Source of the DNA: Oscillospiraceae bacterium
Lineage (GTDB): Bacteria; Bacillota; Clostridia; Oscillospirales; Ruminococcaceae
DNA length: 64,000 bases
NCBI GenBank assembly: GCA_017427265.1
Contig: JAFRTG010000027.1
Location: forward strand, 186,001-250,000
Direction of reading: 5' to 3'
A program made the translations under genes and the position numbers. The notes beneath the pieces are model-generated. The model was not told the DNA's origin, searched no databases, and saw nothing but the letters and a program-made list of their open reading frames with translations. Below are positions 26,516-35,061 of this stretch, piece after piece; positions within the stretch are counted from its first letter, which is position 1, and each line of letters opens with the position of its first letter.

Positions 26516-28042
26516 TCAGGTCGTCAGGATGCGGGTGCGGAGCCACCATGACTGCGTGATGTTTCCGCCGTACATGGAGACCAGATTCTGCCGGATGCGG
26601 GTATCCTGCTGATTGACTGTGCCGTTGAAGTCCCAGTCGTTATCCAGAATGCCGTCTGCGTTTGTATCGTTGAGTGTATAGATGCACTGGTTCAGTGCGG
26701 CATCGCCCTGTGCCTTGTTATAATTCAGCAGCGGGTGCTCAGGGGTGTAAATAACCGGAATCGTGGGTGCGGTAAACAGCAAACCCTGTGCATTGCTGTG
26801 CAGGGTTTCCATGACGGCCCGGTTTTTCAGAAAGCACGTATAGATTGTGTTGTACGAGCCGGTCGCGCCGGTCTGCCATGCAGCGCAGTCATCTGCAGTG
26901 ATATCGCACTGATAGTATTTTCCGTCTGCTTTCACCAGATTCCATGCATGACCGCTGATCGTCTGATCGGGATACTGCTGGCGCCCGATTGGAGTCAATC
27001 CTGCTGAAAGAACATAGGATTCAATGCCGGCCTGATTCAGCAGCATTGTATACGCCTTTGAAAAGCCCTCGCAGACCGTTTCGCCGACGCCTGAGCCTCT
27101 TTCGTTGAGACCGTAGCTGAGGAACACAGAGGAATAAATGTGATTGTTTTCATCACCGAGCGTTTCGGTTCCGGTTCCGTTCCAGCCGTATCCGTCCTCA
27201 TATTCGCAGTGGCGAACCAGCCAGTCATGCAGCTGGCGTGCCTTGACGGTCTCGCTCATCCATGAACGGGTTTCGGTATCCACGACATATTTGCAGATCG
27301 CGCTGCAATAGGTGTCAATAAACTTGACCTTCGAGGTGTCAGTGAAAAATGTCCGGATGAGTCCGGCTGTTGTGCTGCTGACGGAAAGAACCGGCATCGG
27401 ATTGCCGTTTTCATCCGTGCTGTTCCGCACGACCGGATTGCCGTTCAGATTCACGAGGGAAGTGCAGCTGTTGAAAATATGAGCTGCGCCCTGTGCCCGT
27501 GTGCAGCCGGCATTCAGGCGGACGTTCCGCAGCTTTGTGCACGCTGCGAATGCACTCGAATACAGTGCTGCAGCGCCCTGTACATTGACAGACGTCAGCT
27601 CATAGCAGGAAGAGAAAGCACTTCCTTTGATCGCTGTAACATTTGCCGGCAGAGTCAGAGATGTCAGCGGGCATTTGCAGAAGGCATATTCGCCGATTGT
27701 TTTGACCGTGTTCGGGAATGTTACGGATGTAATGTTCAGGCCGCGCCGGACATTGTGATCGTCGAGATAGGAGAATGCTTCGTCGCCGATCTCGGTTACG
27801 GTTTTGCCTGCGACCTTTGAAGGGATCGTGATGCTGGTTGCGGTACCGGTATAGCCGATGATCTTTGCCTTGCTGGAACCGGACTGATAGGAATAGCGGA
27901 AGCCGTCCGCGGTGGTGCCGGTCACGGTGGATGCTGCTTCTGCGACAAGTGCTGTCGGCAGCTCCGCGGCAAGCGGGAGTGCGGCTGCAGAGATGCCTGT
28001 CATGACTGCAGTCAGTGCGGTGATGATGTTGCGTTTCTTCAT
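26516..28042 (-). CDS. Secreted LRR (BspA-like) protein with a transglutaminase-like domain and degenerate dockerin
   Basis: 508 residues; AGGAGGAATCCCC precedes the ATG. A Sec signal (about 1-37) is followed by LRR_5 repeats (about 75-215), then a transglutaminase-like cysteine protease domain (about 255-400) with the triad in order: Cys324 in GETVCEGFSKAY, His365 in SGHAWNL and Asp380 in QCDITADD. The C-terminus (DTNADGILDNDWDFNGTVNQQD, about 450-490) has the spacing of a dockerin calcium loop but poor consensus, so cohesin binding is doubtful. Likely a surface peptidase or crosslinking enzyme. It has its own promoter. Confidence 0.85.
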   Translation of the reverse strand: MKKRNIITALTAVMTGISAAALPLAAELPTALVAEAASTVTGTTADGFRYSYQSGSSKAKIIGYTGTATSITIPSKVAGKTVTEIGDEAFSYLDDHNVRRGLNITSVTFPNTVKTIGEYAFCKCPLTSLTLPANVTAIKGSAFSSCYELTSVNVQGAAALYSSAFAACTKLRNVRLNAGCTRAQGAAHIFNSCTSLVNLNGNPVVRNSTDENGNPMPVLSVSSTTAGLIRTFFTDTSKVKFIDTYCSAICKYVVDTETRSWMSETVKARQLHDWLVRHCEYEDGYGWNGTGTETLGDENNHIYSSVFLSYGLNERGSGVGETVCEGFSKAYTMLLNQAGIESYVLSAGLTPIGRQQYPDQTISGHAWNLVKADGKYYQCDITADDCAAWQTGATGSYNTIYTCFLKNRAVMETLHSNAQGLLFTAPTIPVIYTPEHPLLNYNKAQGDAALNQCIYTLNDTNADGILDNDWDFNGTVNQQDTRIRQNLVSMYGGNITQSWWLRTRILTT

Positions 28043-28190
28043 GGGGATTCCTCCTGAAAAATGTTTTATACCGAGCCCTGACCGGTATGCAGCGGAACAG
28101 GGCGGGGTGCCGTTGAAAGCAGTGTCGTTTGGATGGAGGATAATATAAATATATTGTCTTTTTCTTATCTTTTCTGATCGAACATATTAG

Positions 28191-28219
28191 ATTATACACG
28201 ATTTTTCATGCAGTGTCAA
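28191..28219 (-). promoter_or_regulatory. Promoter of the LRR-transglutaminase gene
   Basis: Minus strand: TTGACA (28219-28214), 17-bp spacer, TATAAT (28196-28191). The leader is about 145 nt. Confidence 0.8.
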
Positions 28220-28274
28220 GCAGTTTTAGAGATTTTATTGCTGCGGCAGGGGCGGGCCGGAAAATTTTTTTCAA

Positions 28275-28313
28275 AAAACACTTGACATTGACGTAACGTC
28301 AAGTGGTACAATA
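28275..28313 (+). promoter_or_regulatory. MerR-type promoter with 19-bp spacer and palindromic operator
   Basis: TTGACA, a 19-bp spacer, and TACAAT just before the MerR gene. CACTTGAC and GTCAAGTG form an 8-bp inverted repeat around an 11-bp centre, with TTGACGT/ACGTCAA inside. A 19-bp spacer holding a dyad is the hallmark of promoters that MerR proteins untwist. A related promoter lies at 30817-30850. Confidence 0.8.
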
Positions 28314-28328
28314 GAGAAGGTGATGATT

Positions 28329-29018
28329 ATGAATGAACTGAAAACCATCAGCGAGGTTTGCGATATGCTTGGTATAACGTCACGCACCGTGCGTTATTAC
28401 GAGCAGTGCGGGCTGATCTGCACCGAGCGCATCAGCAAAAACGCGCCGCGCAGGCTCGATGCGGAAAACATTGAACGTCTGCGGAAAATCCGCTTTCTCA
28501 AGCAGCTCGGCCTTTCGCTCGAAGATATTGCTGCGGTCATTGACAGCGAGACACAGGCGGCGCAGCTGATCTTTGAGCGTTCTTCCGAGCTGAAAGCGCA
28601 GGTTCGTGAAATGATCGAGCGCATCGGTCTGCTCGAAGAGGTCATGCTTGCGGCGGAACAGGGCAGGAACATTTACAGTGCCCTGCAGGAGCCTGAACCG
28701 GCTGAGGATCCGGAAAAGCTCAAAGAAATTGCGGCGGCGTGCGCGCATCTCATCCGCGAATGCCGCATTGAGGAGCTGAAAACGCATCTCTGCGCGGATA
28801 TGCGTATGCATCCGGCGGAATTTTTTTCCGCTGCGTGGGAGATGCACATCAAACCCTGCGGCAATTTTATTTCATTCGGCGAACAGACCGTCAGCGGTAA
28901 TACGGTGTACACCGTGCTGCATTACGAAAAGCTGGATGTCCGCATCAAGACGGATATTCTGCACGGCATCGTATGCGGACTGCTGTTTCAGCACAGCCCG
29001 CATACAAAGAAAGACTGA
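28329..29018 (+). CDS. MerR-family transcriptional regulator
   Basis: 229 residues. ATG at 28329 is chosen for its 8-nt spacing from GAAGG; ATG 28323 and GTG 28320 are too close. N-terminal winged helix: ISEVCDMLGITSRTVRYYEQCGLI (about 7-30), then FLKQLGLSLEDIAAVID and a dimerisation helix to about residue 110. The C-terminal 110 residues form an effector domain I cannot place; there are Cys residues but no standard metal-binding loop of MerR or CueR. It probably controls its own promoter, the S41 gene 12 bp downstream and the metallo-hydrolase at 31010. Effector unknown. Confidence 0.9.
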   Translation: MNELKTISEVCDMLGITSRTVRYYEQCGLICTERISKNAPRRLDAENIERLRKIRFLKQLGLSLEDIAAVIDSETQAAQLIFERSSELKAQVREMIERIGLLEEVMLAAEQGRNIYSALQEPEPAEDPEKLKEIAAACAHLIRECRIEELKTHLCADMRMHPAEFFSAAWEMHIKPCGNFISFGEQTVSGNTVYTVLHYEKLDVRIKTDILHGIVCGLLFQHSPHTKKD

Positions 29019-29030
29019 GGGGAAAAGAAA

Positions 29031-30746
29031 ATGGATATGGTCAACTTTTTCGGTATGCTCCGTTATGCGTTCACGCTTGTCAATCCTTTCATAACGGCTG
29101 CGTGTGTGATTCTGCTGCTTGTGCTTTTGGTACTGGCCGTTCTGCATCACAAATGGCGGGACGACGACAGAATGCTCAGCCGCTGGCGCGTGTTCGCGCT
29201 GCTGCCTCTGGTGCTGGGCGCTGTGCATTTCTTTCTTTTTGTTTTCCCGCATGTACATGAGAAGCTCGGGTTATATATCTGGGTCTATCTGATCGCGTTC
29301 GGCGGCTTTTTTCCGATGCTGCTGGCAAAGCGCCGTTTCGGTTACCGCTATTTTGCTGCACTGACTGCAATCTGTGCAACCGGAATCTTTGCGATTTACA
29401 TTTTTTTGTCGCCCATGATCCCGCGGGTTGCATTCCTGTTTGACAAAAGCTATACGGAGACCTTCAAGGGGATTGTCACGGAGCTTGACCGGAATTATAT
29501 CCTCAAGGAATGGAAAGGCGTGGATCTGTCCGCGCTGGAGACAAAGTATCTGCCGCGCATTGAAAAAGCAGAGCAGGAGCAGAATCAGATGGAATTCATT
29601 GATGCACTGGAGGATTTCGGTGCAGAGCTCCACGACGGCCATATCTGGGTCAGCTATTCCCATGAAGTCGATGAATCCCAGTCCGGGTACAAGGAGCATG
29701 AATACGGACTCGGCCTGATTCCGCTGGACAGCGGCGAGGTCATTGCAGTCTGCACGACGGAGGAAGTCAATCAGCTCGGTATCGGGGACGGCACGGTCAT
29801 CACGAAATGGAACGGCAAGCCCGTGAAGCAGGCCGCGCAGGAGGATGTCCGCGATCAGGGCTGCCCTGTGCAGGAAAATGAGGACATTCTCCGCGTCAGC
29901 AATCTTGCCGCTGTCGGCGGGGACACCGTCGAAGTTGCATTCAGGGACAAATCCGGCAGGGAGCAGACCGCGGTGCTGAAGGATCTCGGTGAGATGCACA
30001 CACAGCAGGAAATGGCCGCTGCTTTCGCGCATAAATCCGGCGAGGACGGCAACGATGAAAATTACAGTACGAAAATGCTGAATGATACCTGCGGTTATCT
30101 GCGGGTCAACAGCGAAAACACAGACACAATTCACGATCTTGCCGGATTCTGGAGCGGCAATCATAAGTTTGCGCGTGAAATGTTCCGGAAAAAGCTGCGG
30201 GATCTGAAATCGCAGGGCATGGAAACGCTGGTCATTGACCTGCGTGCGAACGGCGGCGGCTTCCATGAGGTCGGTATCGCACTGGCGGAGCTTCTGACCG
30301 ATCAGGATTTCTGCGGATACGGACTCGGCATTCGCCGGAACGGGCAGTACCATTGTGTCGCAGAGCACGGCATTCACGGCGACGGCGAATTTGCTGATTT
30401 GAAGGTCGTTGCGCTGACAAACTTCTGGTGCGAGAGCGCCGGAGACGGGACTGCACTTTATCTTTCCAGGCTGCCGAACGTCACGCTGGCAGGCATCACG
30501 AACCCGTGCGGCTGCGGCCAGCTGACCGGCGGCGATATCAACTGCGGATTTGTTTCATTCTCTTATCCGATCGGTCTCTGTCTGAATGAAAGCGGAGAAC
30601 CGAACATCGACACCGGCGCCGACCGCATCAGCCGCAATCCCGTCGAGGAGAAAATTCCGCTTGACAAGGACGCCGCGATGCAGATTTTCTGCGACAAAGA
30701 GGATTATGAGCTCAGCTGGGCTTTGGATTATCTTGGCAGGCAGTAA
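29031..30746 (+). CDS. Membrane-anchored S41-family (tail-specific) peptidase-like protein
   Basis: 571 residues, 12 bp after the MerR gene, with GAGGGG as ribosome binding site. Three or four N-terminal membrane helices (about 20-145) place the rest outside the cell. A PDZ-like stretch (LGIGDGTVITKWNGKPV, about 245-265) precedes the S41 core with LVIDLRANGGG (about 400) and the nucleophile-like Ser469 in ESAGDG. The Lys that normally completes the Ser-Lys dyad is not obvious about 25 residues later (GITNPCGCGQ), so catalysis may differ. A paralogue at 35797-37533 shares every segment. It is the likely target of the MerR regulator. Confidence 0.85.
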   Translation: MDMVNFFGMLRYAFTLVNPFITAACVILLLVLLVLAVLHHKWRDDDRMLSRWRVFALLPLVLGAVHFFLFVFPHVHEKLGLYIWVYLIAFGGFFPMLLAKRRFGYRYFAALTAICATGIFAIYIFLSPMIPRVAFLFDKSYTETFKGIVTELDRNYILKEWKGVDLSALETKYLPRIEKAEQEQNQMEFIDALEDFGAELHDGHIWVSYSHEVDESQSGYKEHEYGLGLIPLDSGEVIAVCTTEEVNQLGIGDGTVITKWNGKPVKQAAQEDVRDQGCPVQENEDILRVSNLAAVGGDTVEVAFRDKSGREQTAVLKDLGEMHTQQEMAAAFAHKSGEDGNDENYSTKMLNDTCGYLRVNSENTDTIHDLAGFWSGNHKFAREMFRKKLRDLKSQGMETLVIDLRANGGGFHEVGIALAELLTDQDFCGYGLGIRRNGQYHCVAEHGIHGDGEFADLKVVALTNFWCESAGDGTALYLSRLPNVTLAGITNPCGCGQLTGGDINCGFVSFSYPIGLCLNESGEPNIDTGADRISRNPVEEKIPLDKDAAMQIFCDKEDYELSWALDYLGRQ

Positions 30747-30816
30747 GAAGTACCGCCCTTTCAGCGGACGTTTTTGACTGCTGTGATCGGGAACAGGCTG
30801 AAAAATTTTCCAAAAC

Positions 30817-30850
30817 ACTTGACATTGACAGGGGATCAGGTGGTATAATG
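30817..30850 (+). promoter_or_regulatory. Second MerR-type promoter (19-bp spacer) upstream of the metallo-hydrolase
   Basis: CACTTGACATTGAC, then a spacer of 19 bp between TTGACA and TATAAT. Both flanks (ACACTTGACATTGAC and GTGGTA) match the MerR gene's own promoter, although the central dyad is weaker (AGGGGATCAGG). It implies common control by the MerR regulator. Confidence 0.7.
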
Positions 30851-31009
30851 GAGATAATGATGCAGACGGAAACAGCTATGCATCTCAGTGCTGTCATCAA
30901 ACTGCGGCACGATTATGCGCAGCATTCGTACTGCGCGCCTGCTTTCCTTTATCGGGGGAGCAGATCTGCGGTATCATTTCTCACGACCGGAAGTAAAAGG
31001 AGAATTCAG

Positions 31010-31744
31010 ATGTTCGATCAGAATGTACTTGACCGTATTCAGGTCATCACGCACAGCAGCATCCGGATTGCCGGAAAAACTGTGATCTATATTGACCCGA
31101 TCGGGATTGCCGGAGAGCCGCATGATGCGGATCTGATTTTGTTTACGCATCCGCATTTCGATCACTTTTCGCCGAAAGATGTCAAAAAGCTCATGAAGGC
31201 GGACACCGTGATCGCCGCACCGAAGAGTATGGCGCTGCTCTGCACGCTTCGGCTGCAGAAAAAGCCCGTGACACTGCTGCCCGGTCAGCAGACAGAGCTT
31301 GCCGGCATTCCGGTGACGGCCGTTGCAGCATATAACAAAGCAAAACCCTCTCATATGAAGCTGATGAACTGGCTCGGCTATCTGCTGACAATCGGGGCGA
31401 CGCAGGTCTACATCTCCGGCGATACCGACGTCACTGAGGAAAGCAAGCGCGTTTCCTGTGATATCGCGCTGCTGCCGGTCGGCGGTTTTTATACGATGGA
31501 CGCCGTGCAGGCGGCGGAGCTTGCAAACACCATTGCGCCGCATACGGTCATTCCGGTGCATTACGGCAAGCTGCTCGGCGGCGCGCAGGCACCCGAACAG
31601 TTCCGCAATGCACTGCAGCCGGGGATTCAGGCCGATATCCGTCCGTCAGTTTACAGCAATGTGATGATTCCCATGCTGATCCGGGCGGCTTTGCTTGGAG
31701 CGGCAGCGTTTGTTCTCGCGTATCTTGCATTCAGATATCTGTAA
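31010..31744 (+). CDS. Metallo-beta-lactamase-fold hydrolase (UlaG/UPF0173-like) with C-terminal membrane helix
   Basis: 244 residues; AAAAGGAG precedes the ATG at 31010. An upstream in-frame ATG at 30848 is rejected because it would start inside the promoter region. The metal site is HPHFDH (His47, His49, Asp51, His52), with further ligands in GDTD (about 143) and HYG (about 183). The short body resembles UlaG-type lactonases and UPF0173 proteins. A C-terminal helix (PMLIRAALLGAAAFVLAYLAF) would tether it to the inner face of the membrane, unusual for the family. The 160-nt leader holds no recognised element. Substrate unknown. Confidence 0.85.
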   Translation: MFDQNVLDRIQVITHSSIRIAGKTVIYIDPIGIAGEPHDADLILFTHPHFDHFSPKDVKKLMKADTVIAAPKSMALLCTLRLQKKPVTLLPGQQTELAGIPVTAVAAYNKAKPSHMKLMNWLGYLLTIGATQVYISGDTDVTEESKRVSCDIALLPVGGFYTMDAVQAAELANTIAPHTVIPVHYGKLLGGAQAPEQFRNALQPGIQADIRPSVYSNVMIPMLIRAALLGAAAFVLAYLAFRYL

Positions 31745-31803
31745 TGAAACGCATGAAGCGGTTTGCCGGATTTTTCCGCTTTCAGCTGTCAAAAATATTT
31801 CTG

Positions 31804-31835
31804 ACTTGACAAATTGAATGAAATCCCTTATAATG
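31804..31835 (+). promoter_or_regulatory. Promoter of the first Cys-rich peptide gene
   Basis: TTGACA, 17-bp spacer, TATAAT. The sequence TGACAAATTGAA at the -35 box is shared with the promoter of the second peptide gene. Confidence 0.8.
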
Positions 31836-31899
31836 GATTCAGCGCATTCAGTTCAAAACTTTGATGCGCACATAACAGAACGATGGAGGGAATCAAGCT

Positions 31900-32196
31900 A
31901 TGTTGAAAAAGAGGATTGCAAAAGGCATTCTCGCAGCGGCAATGGCATTTACGACGGTTCTGGGGGCTTCTCAGTACGCAAAAAGCGAAAATATGATCGT
32001 CGCACATGCAGCATGCAGCCATAACTGCAGACATTATGCGTATAAACACAGTTCGTGGTGTGCAAACCGAAGCACGAATATAGCTTGCAGAACTGTTTAT
32101 ACGAAATGCGTGAACTGCGGCGGAGACCGCAGATCGTATAAAGAATACAAAACGGTGGACAGCAGTTTCTGGAAGATGCTGGATGATGCAATTTGA
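31900..32196 (+). CDS. Small secreted Cys-rich protein, family A copy 1
   Basis: 98 residues after GGAGGG. A Sec signal (MLKKRIAKGILAAAMAFTTV) is followed by a propeptide-like KSENMIVAHAA and a mature part with seven Cys, including CSHNCRHYAY and VYTKCVNCGGDRR. The paralogue at 32308 keeps KGILAAA, NMI-AHA, HN-RHYAY and RTVYTKC-NCGGDR. CxxC near the C-terminus suggests a zinc knuckle or disulphide. No family is recognised. Each copy has its own promoter, so expression may differ. Confidence 0.75.
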   Translation: MLKKRIAKGILAAAMAFTTVLGASQYAKSENMIVAHAACSHNCRHYAYKHSSWCANRSTNIACRTVYTKCVNCGGDRRSYKEYKTVDSSFWKMLDDAI

Positions 32197-32227
32197 TTCT
32201 CCGATATTTCCGCAAATGTGCAGTGAC

Positions 32228-32262
32228 CTGACAAATTGAACCCAATCGTATATAAAATGCAG
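32228..32262 (+). promoter_or_regulatory. Promoter of the second Cys-rich peptide gene
   Basis: CTGACA, 17-bp spacer, TATAAA; duplicate of the promoter at 31804. Confidence 0.65.
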
Positions 32263-32307
32263 CTGATCTGTCGTTCTGACATTACAATTTAGAAAGGATC
32301 CGGTACA

Positions 32308-32634
32308 ATGAAAGCAACTATGAAGAAAAGACTGGCAAAAGGCATTCTCGCAGCAGCATTTGCATTTGTGACTGTCCTCGGCGTTCCGCAGAGCGCGGCT
32401 CAGAATGCAAAGCGTGACAACATGATTGCTGCTCATGCAGCAAGATGCACGCACAATTACAGACACTATGCGTATGATTACGATCCGTGGGAGCCGGCCG
32501 GCATAGGTTATACCTATCGCAACGGCGTTCTGGTTCGGTGCCCGCAGGAAAAAAGAACTGTCTATACGAAATGCGCGAATTGCGGCGGAGACAGAAGCCA
32601 CTATACGCAGTACAGAAATCTGTATATCATGTAA
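32308..32634 (+). CDS. Small secreted Cys-rich protein, family A copy 2
   Basis: 108 residues after AGAAAGGA. Signal sequence MKKRLAKGILAAAFAFVTVL, then a mature part with four Cys: RCTHNYRHYAY, an insertion WEPAGIGYTYRNGVLVRC, and TVYTKCANCGGDR. Compared with copy 1, three Cys are lost or moved but the CxxC-GGDR end is intact. The product is of unknown function; secreted signal, toxin-like or surface-binding roles are all possible and none is shown. Confidence 0.75.
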   Translation: MKATMKKRLAKGILAAAFAFVTVLGVPQSAAQNAKRDNMIAAHAARCTHNYRHYAYDYDPWEPAGIGYTYRNGVLVRCPQEKRTVYTKCANCGGDRSHYTQYRNLYIM

Positions 32635-32660
32635 TCCCGTCAAACATATTCTGACGAATA

Positions 32661-32698
32661 AACCGGAGAGCCCTGCGCGGGTTCTCCGGTTTGCTTTT
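32661..32698 (+). terminator. Terminator after the Cys-rich peptide genes
   Basis: Stem AACCGGAGA-CCC / GGG-TCTCCGGTT (32661-32692) followed by a weak T-rich stretch. Confidence 0.65.
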
Positions 32699-32744
32699 AT
32701 GGGAATGCTGTTCTGAGCTGAGAGCAGATTTTCCGGCAGACAGC

Positions 32745-32780
32745 GCAGCGCACAGCGTAATTTCTCACGCTGTGCGCTGC
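32745..32780. other. Strong 14-bp hairpin without a T-run
   Basis: GCAGCGCACAGCGT (32745-32758) and ACGCTGTGCGCTGC (32767-32780) pair perfectly around an 8-nt loop. It lies just downstream of the minus-strand sensor gene and may stabilise its 3' end. Confidence 0.6.
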
Positions 32781-32822
32781 ACCTTCTCAGAAAAGCGATT
32801 ACACGAGTTTGGCAATAAGTAA

Positions 32823-34376
32823 TTAGTCCGAAAGATCGGAGAAGTCAATCATGCCGACAATGGCCTCGCCCTTGGCGTTGGTCATTTCCTTCAGGATCGT
32901 GATAACGGAAGCATCAATGCCGCTTGTCTTTCTGATGACAGAGACCTTGTACTTCGGATACAGTGTGCCGACACCTTCGATGTTCTGCGGAACGACGAGC
33001 GTTCTCAGTGCATTGTCAACATCGGCAATCATGACATCTGTCCGCGGCTTGCCGTTCTCGGAGCGTACCATGACGACGAATTCATCGGAACCGGTACGGT
33101 AAACGCTGCCGTTCGGGAAGGCCTTGGCCAGCTGATTTGCGGTGCGGACGAGCATTTCATCACCGGTATCGCTTCCGAATGCGGTGTTGATGCTGCTGAA
33201 GTCCATGAGATTGAACATTGCAAAGTAGTACGGATTGGTTGTGCCGTCCGTGATATCAGAGACTGCAATCGTGAACTTGACACGGTTGCCGGCGTCTGTC
33301 AGAACGTCATTGAACATAGCGGAGTTGAGGGACTGCTTTGCCTGGTTCATTCTCTCCATCGAGGTAACGAGCTTCTGGTTGACCTTTTCCTGCTTCTTGT
33401 TGAGAAGTGCGAAGAAGATCATGAGCGCGAGAATCAGAGCGGAGAAGATACCGAGGAACATCTTCATGGCGTTCACCAGCGAGTAAACCTCAGACTTCTG
33501 GTCGTTCATCATCAGAACCCATTCCTGCTCCGGCATCCAGACGGAAGCGCCGACGAAGGAGCCGAGACCCGGCAGGGCGTATTCATATGTGGTCGTGATA
33601 TCGGTGTTTGTACCTGAACGGTAGTCTTCACAGGTACGGATCAGGTCGGGCAGCACAACAGGCTTGCCGCAGTTGCTCGGGTCATCCTGGTCAAAGACGT
33701 AAGCCGCTTCGATAACATCCATCATGGTATAGGTGGAATGCTGCAGACCGGGCGTCTGAATTTCAGCGAGCTTCTGCATGACGTAGTCAGCATTCAGATC
33801 CAGACCGACAAAGCCGATCGGTGTGCCGTCCTCTTTATAGATACCCTTGTACAGTGCGAGAACTTTTCTCTGCGAAGTGGGAGTTTCCACAACGCCGGCG
33901 TTATAGATTTTATTGTCACGCCGTCTGATCTTGCTCTGCAGTTCCGCGCGGGAATCGCCTGCTTCGCGGATGATCGTTGCGACGACGTCTTCATTCGAGT
34001 GCATCAGGATTTTTGTGTCCCAGCTGGCGATGTAAAGACCTTCACAGCCGGTGATTTCTTCAACATACTCCTTGATCAGCGATTGCGTATTGATCTGAGT
34101 ATACCGGTCGTTCGGTTCTTCAATCAGCTTTCTGACATCCGGGTTCTCAACAAACAGACGCAGCTTGCTTTCTGCCTGACTGATAAACTCGGTAACAATC
34201 AGCGCACGCTCATTTGCGATTGCACTGAGGTGTTCGTTTGCATTTGTCTTTGCACTGTCGCTGACCTTCTTTGTGATAAACAGGGACAGCGCGAGCATCA
34301 AAACAAACTGAATAATCATGAAACGGTTTAAGAAATTGAAGGTTATGTTCTTCTTTTTCTTAATGGATTTAGCCAC
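32823..34376 (-). CDS. Membrane sensor with extracellular Cache-like domain and degenerate GGDEF domain
   Basis: 517 residues. Helix 1 (about 18-36), an extracellular dCache-like sensor (about 37-300), helix 2 (about 305-325) and a cytoplasmic GGDEF-fold domain (about 345-510). The active-site loop reads GSDEF (429-433) in place of GGDEF; other signature pieces (DVLTDAGNR, FNLMDFSSINTAFG) are partly kept. A Gly to Ser change at this position makes cyclase activity doubtful; it may bind nucleotide or act by protein contact. It follows a cytidine-deaminase-like gene by 79 bp in the same direction and is probably co-transcribed with it. The extracellular ligand is unknown. Confidence 0.85.
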   Translation of the reverse strand: MAKSIKKKKNITFNFLNRFMIIQFVLMLALSLFITKKVSDSAKTNANEHLSAIANERALIVTEFISQAESKLRLFVENPDVRKLIEEPNDRYTQINTQSLIKEYVEEITGCEGLYIASWDTKILMHSNEDVVATIIREAGDSRAELQSKIRRRDNKIYNAGVVETPTSQRKVLALYKGIYKEDGTPIGFVGLDLNADYVMQKLAEIQTPGLQHSTYTMMDVIEAAYVFDQDDPSNCGKPVVLPDLIRTCEDYRSGTNTDITTTYEYALPGLGSFVGASVWMPEQEWVLMMNDQKSEVYSLVNAMKMFLGIFSALILALMIFFALLNKKQEKVNQKLVTSMERMNQAKQSLNSAMFNDVLTDAGNRVKFTIAVSDITDGTTNPYYFAMFNLMDFSSINTAFGSDTGDEMLVRTANQLAKAFPNGSVYRTGSDEFVVMVRSENGKPRTDVMIADVDNALRTLVVPQNIEGVGTLYPKYKVSVIRKTSGIDASVITILKEMTNAKGEAIVGMIDFSDLSD

Positions 34377-34455
34377 AGTTCATTCACCCTTTCCTTAATA
34401 ACTTACTTTTGCTTACTTCTTACTTCCTGAATGTTTAATGTTTCTTTTTGTTTTC

Positions 34456-35061
34456 TTACTTTTCTTTCTTGCCGAATATTCCGCCGAACAGACCCTTCTT
34501 TTTATTGTTGACACTGTCGGCCAGTTCGTTCATGAGGTCAATATCCTCATCAGTCTGTTCTTCTTCCTTTGTCGCTGCGAGCAGGCCGTTGACCTTGCCG
34601 CTCAGAAGTGCGCTTTTTGATTTGCCTGTCATAACCATAGATGACCTTGTTGCGGAAACCAGATTAACGGACTGATGCACGGATGCATAAGCTTGTGCCT
34701 GATTCTGTGCCATGACTTCCTGGAACGGAACCGGGCGGTCCGGCATGTTCACCATTGCACCGGTGTTGACCGGATTCAGCGAGATGATGTACCGGATACA
34801 GTTTATACACGGCAGCAGCGCGACGCGCGTATTCGCATCCACCAGAATGAGAGATTCAACGGCATTTTCGTTGAAGCTCTGCATATTGCGAACCGCTTCG
34901 ACCTCAGCATGTACCTCATTATGGCTTACGCCGTTGAAGACTCTGCCGGATTTGGCCAGTATGATACATACGGTTGTATTCGGTTCAATGAATCCGCGTG
35001 ATGAAACCGTATAGTTGATCAGGTCAATGGCCATTTTATAAATCTGGTTAAAATCTATCAC
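34456..35061 (-). CDS. Cytidine-deaminase-fold protein with C-terminal extension
   Basis: 201 residues. The first 115 residues match the cytidine deaminase fold: HAE at 51-53 (zinc-ligand His and catalytic Glu) and PCINC at 84-88 (two zinc-ligand Cys), so the metal site looks complete. The rest differs from housekeeping Cdd: no nucleoside-recognition motif is evident, and residues 115-201 form a low-complexity, Gln/Ser/Lys-rich tail ending in GLFGGIFGKKEK. AGGAGG precedes the start. Coupling to a Cache/GSDEF sensor suggests a signalling or modification role rather than pyrimidine salvage. Substrate unknown. Confidence 0.75.
   Translation of the reverse strand: MIDFNQIYKMAIDLINYTVSSRGFIEPNTTVCIILAKSGRVFNGVSHNEVHAEVEAVRNMQSFNENAVESLILVDANTRVALLPCINCIRYIISLNPVNTGAMVNMPDRPVPFQEVMAQNQAQAYASVHQSVNLVSATRSSMVMTGKSKSALLSGKVNGLLAATKEEEQTDEDIDLMNELADSVNNKKKGLFGGIFGKKEK

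Noticed and set aside
30848-31009. N-terminal extension of the metallo-hydrolase from ATG 30848
   Set aside because: It would start at the -10 region with no ribosome binding site; AAAAGGAG before 31010 marks the real start.
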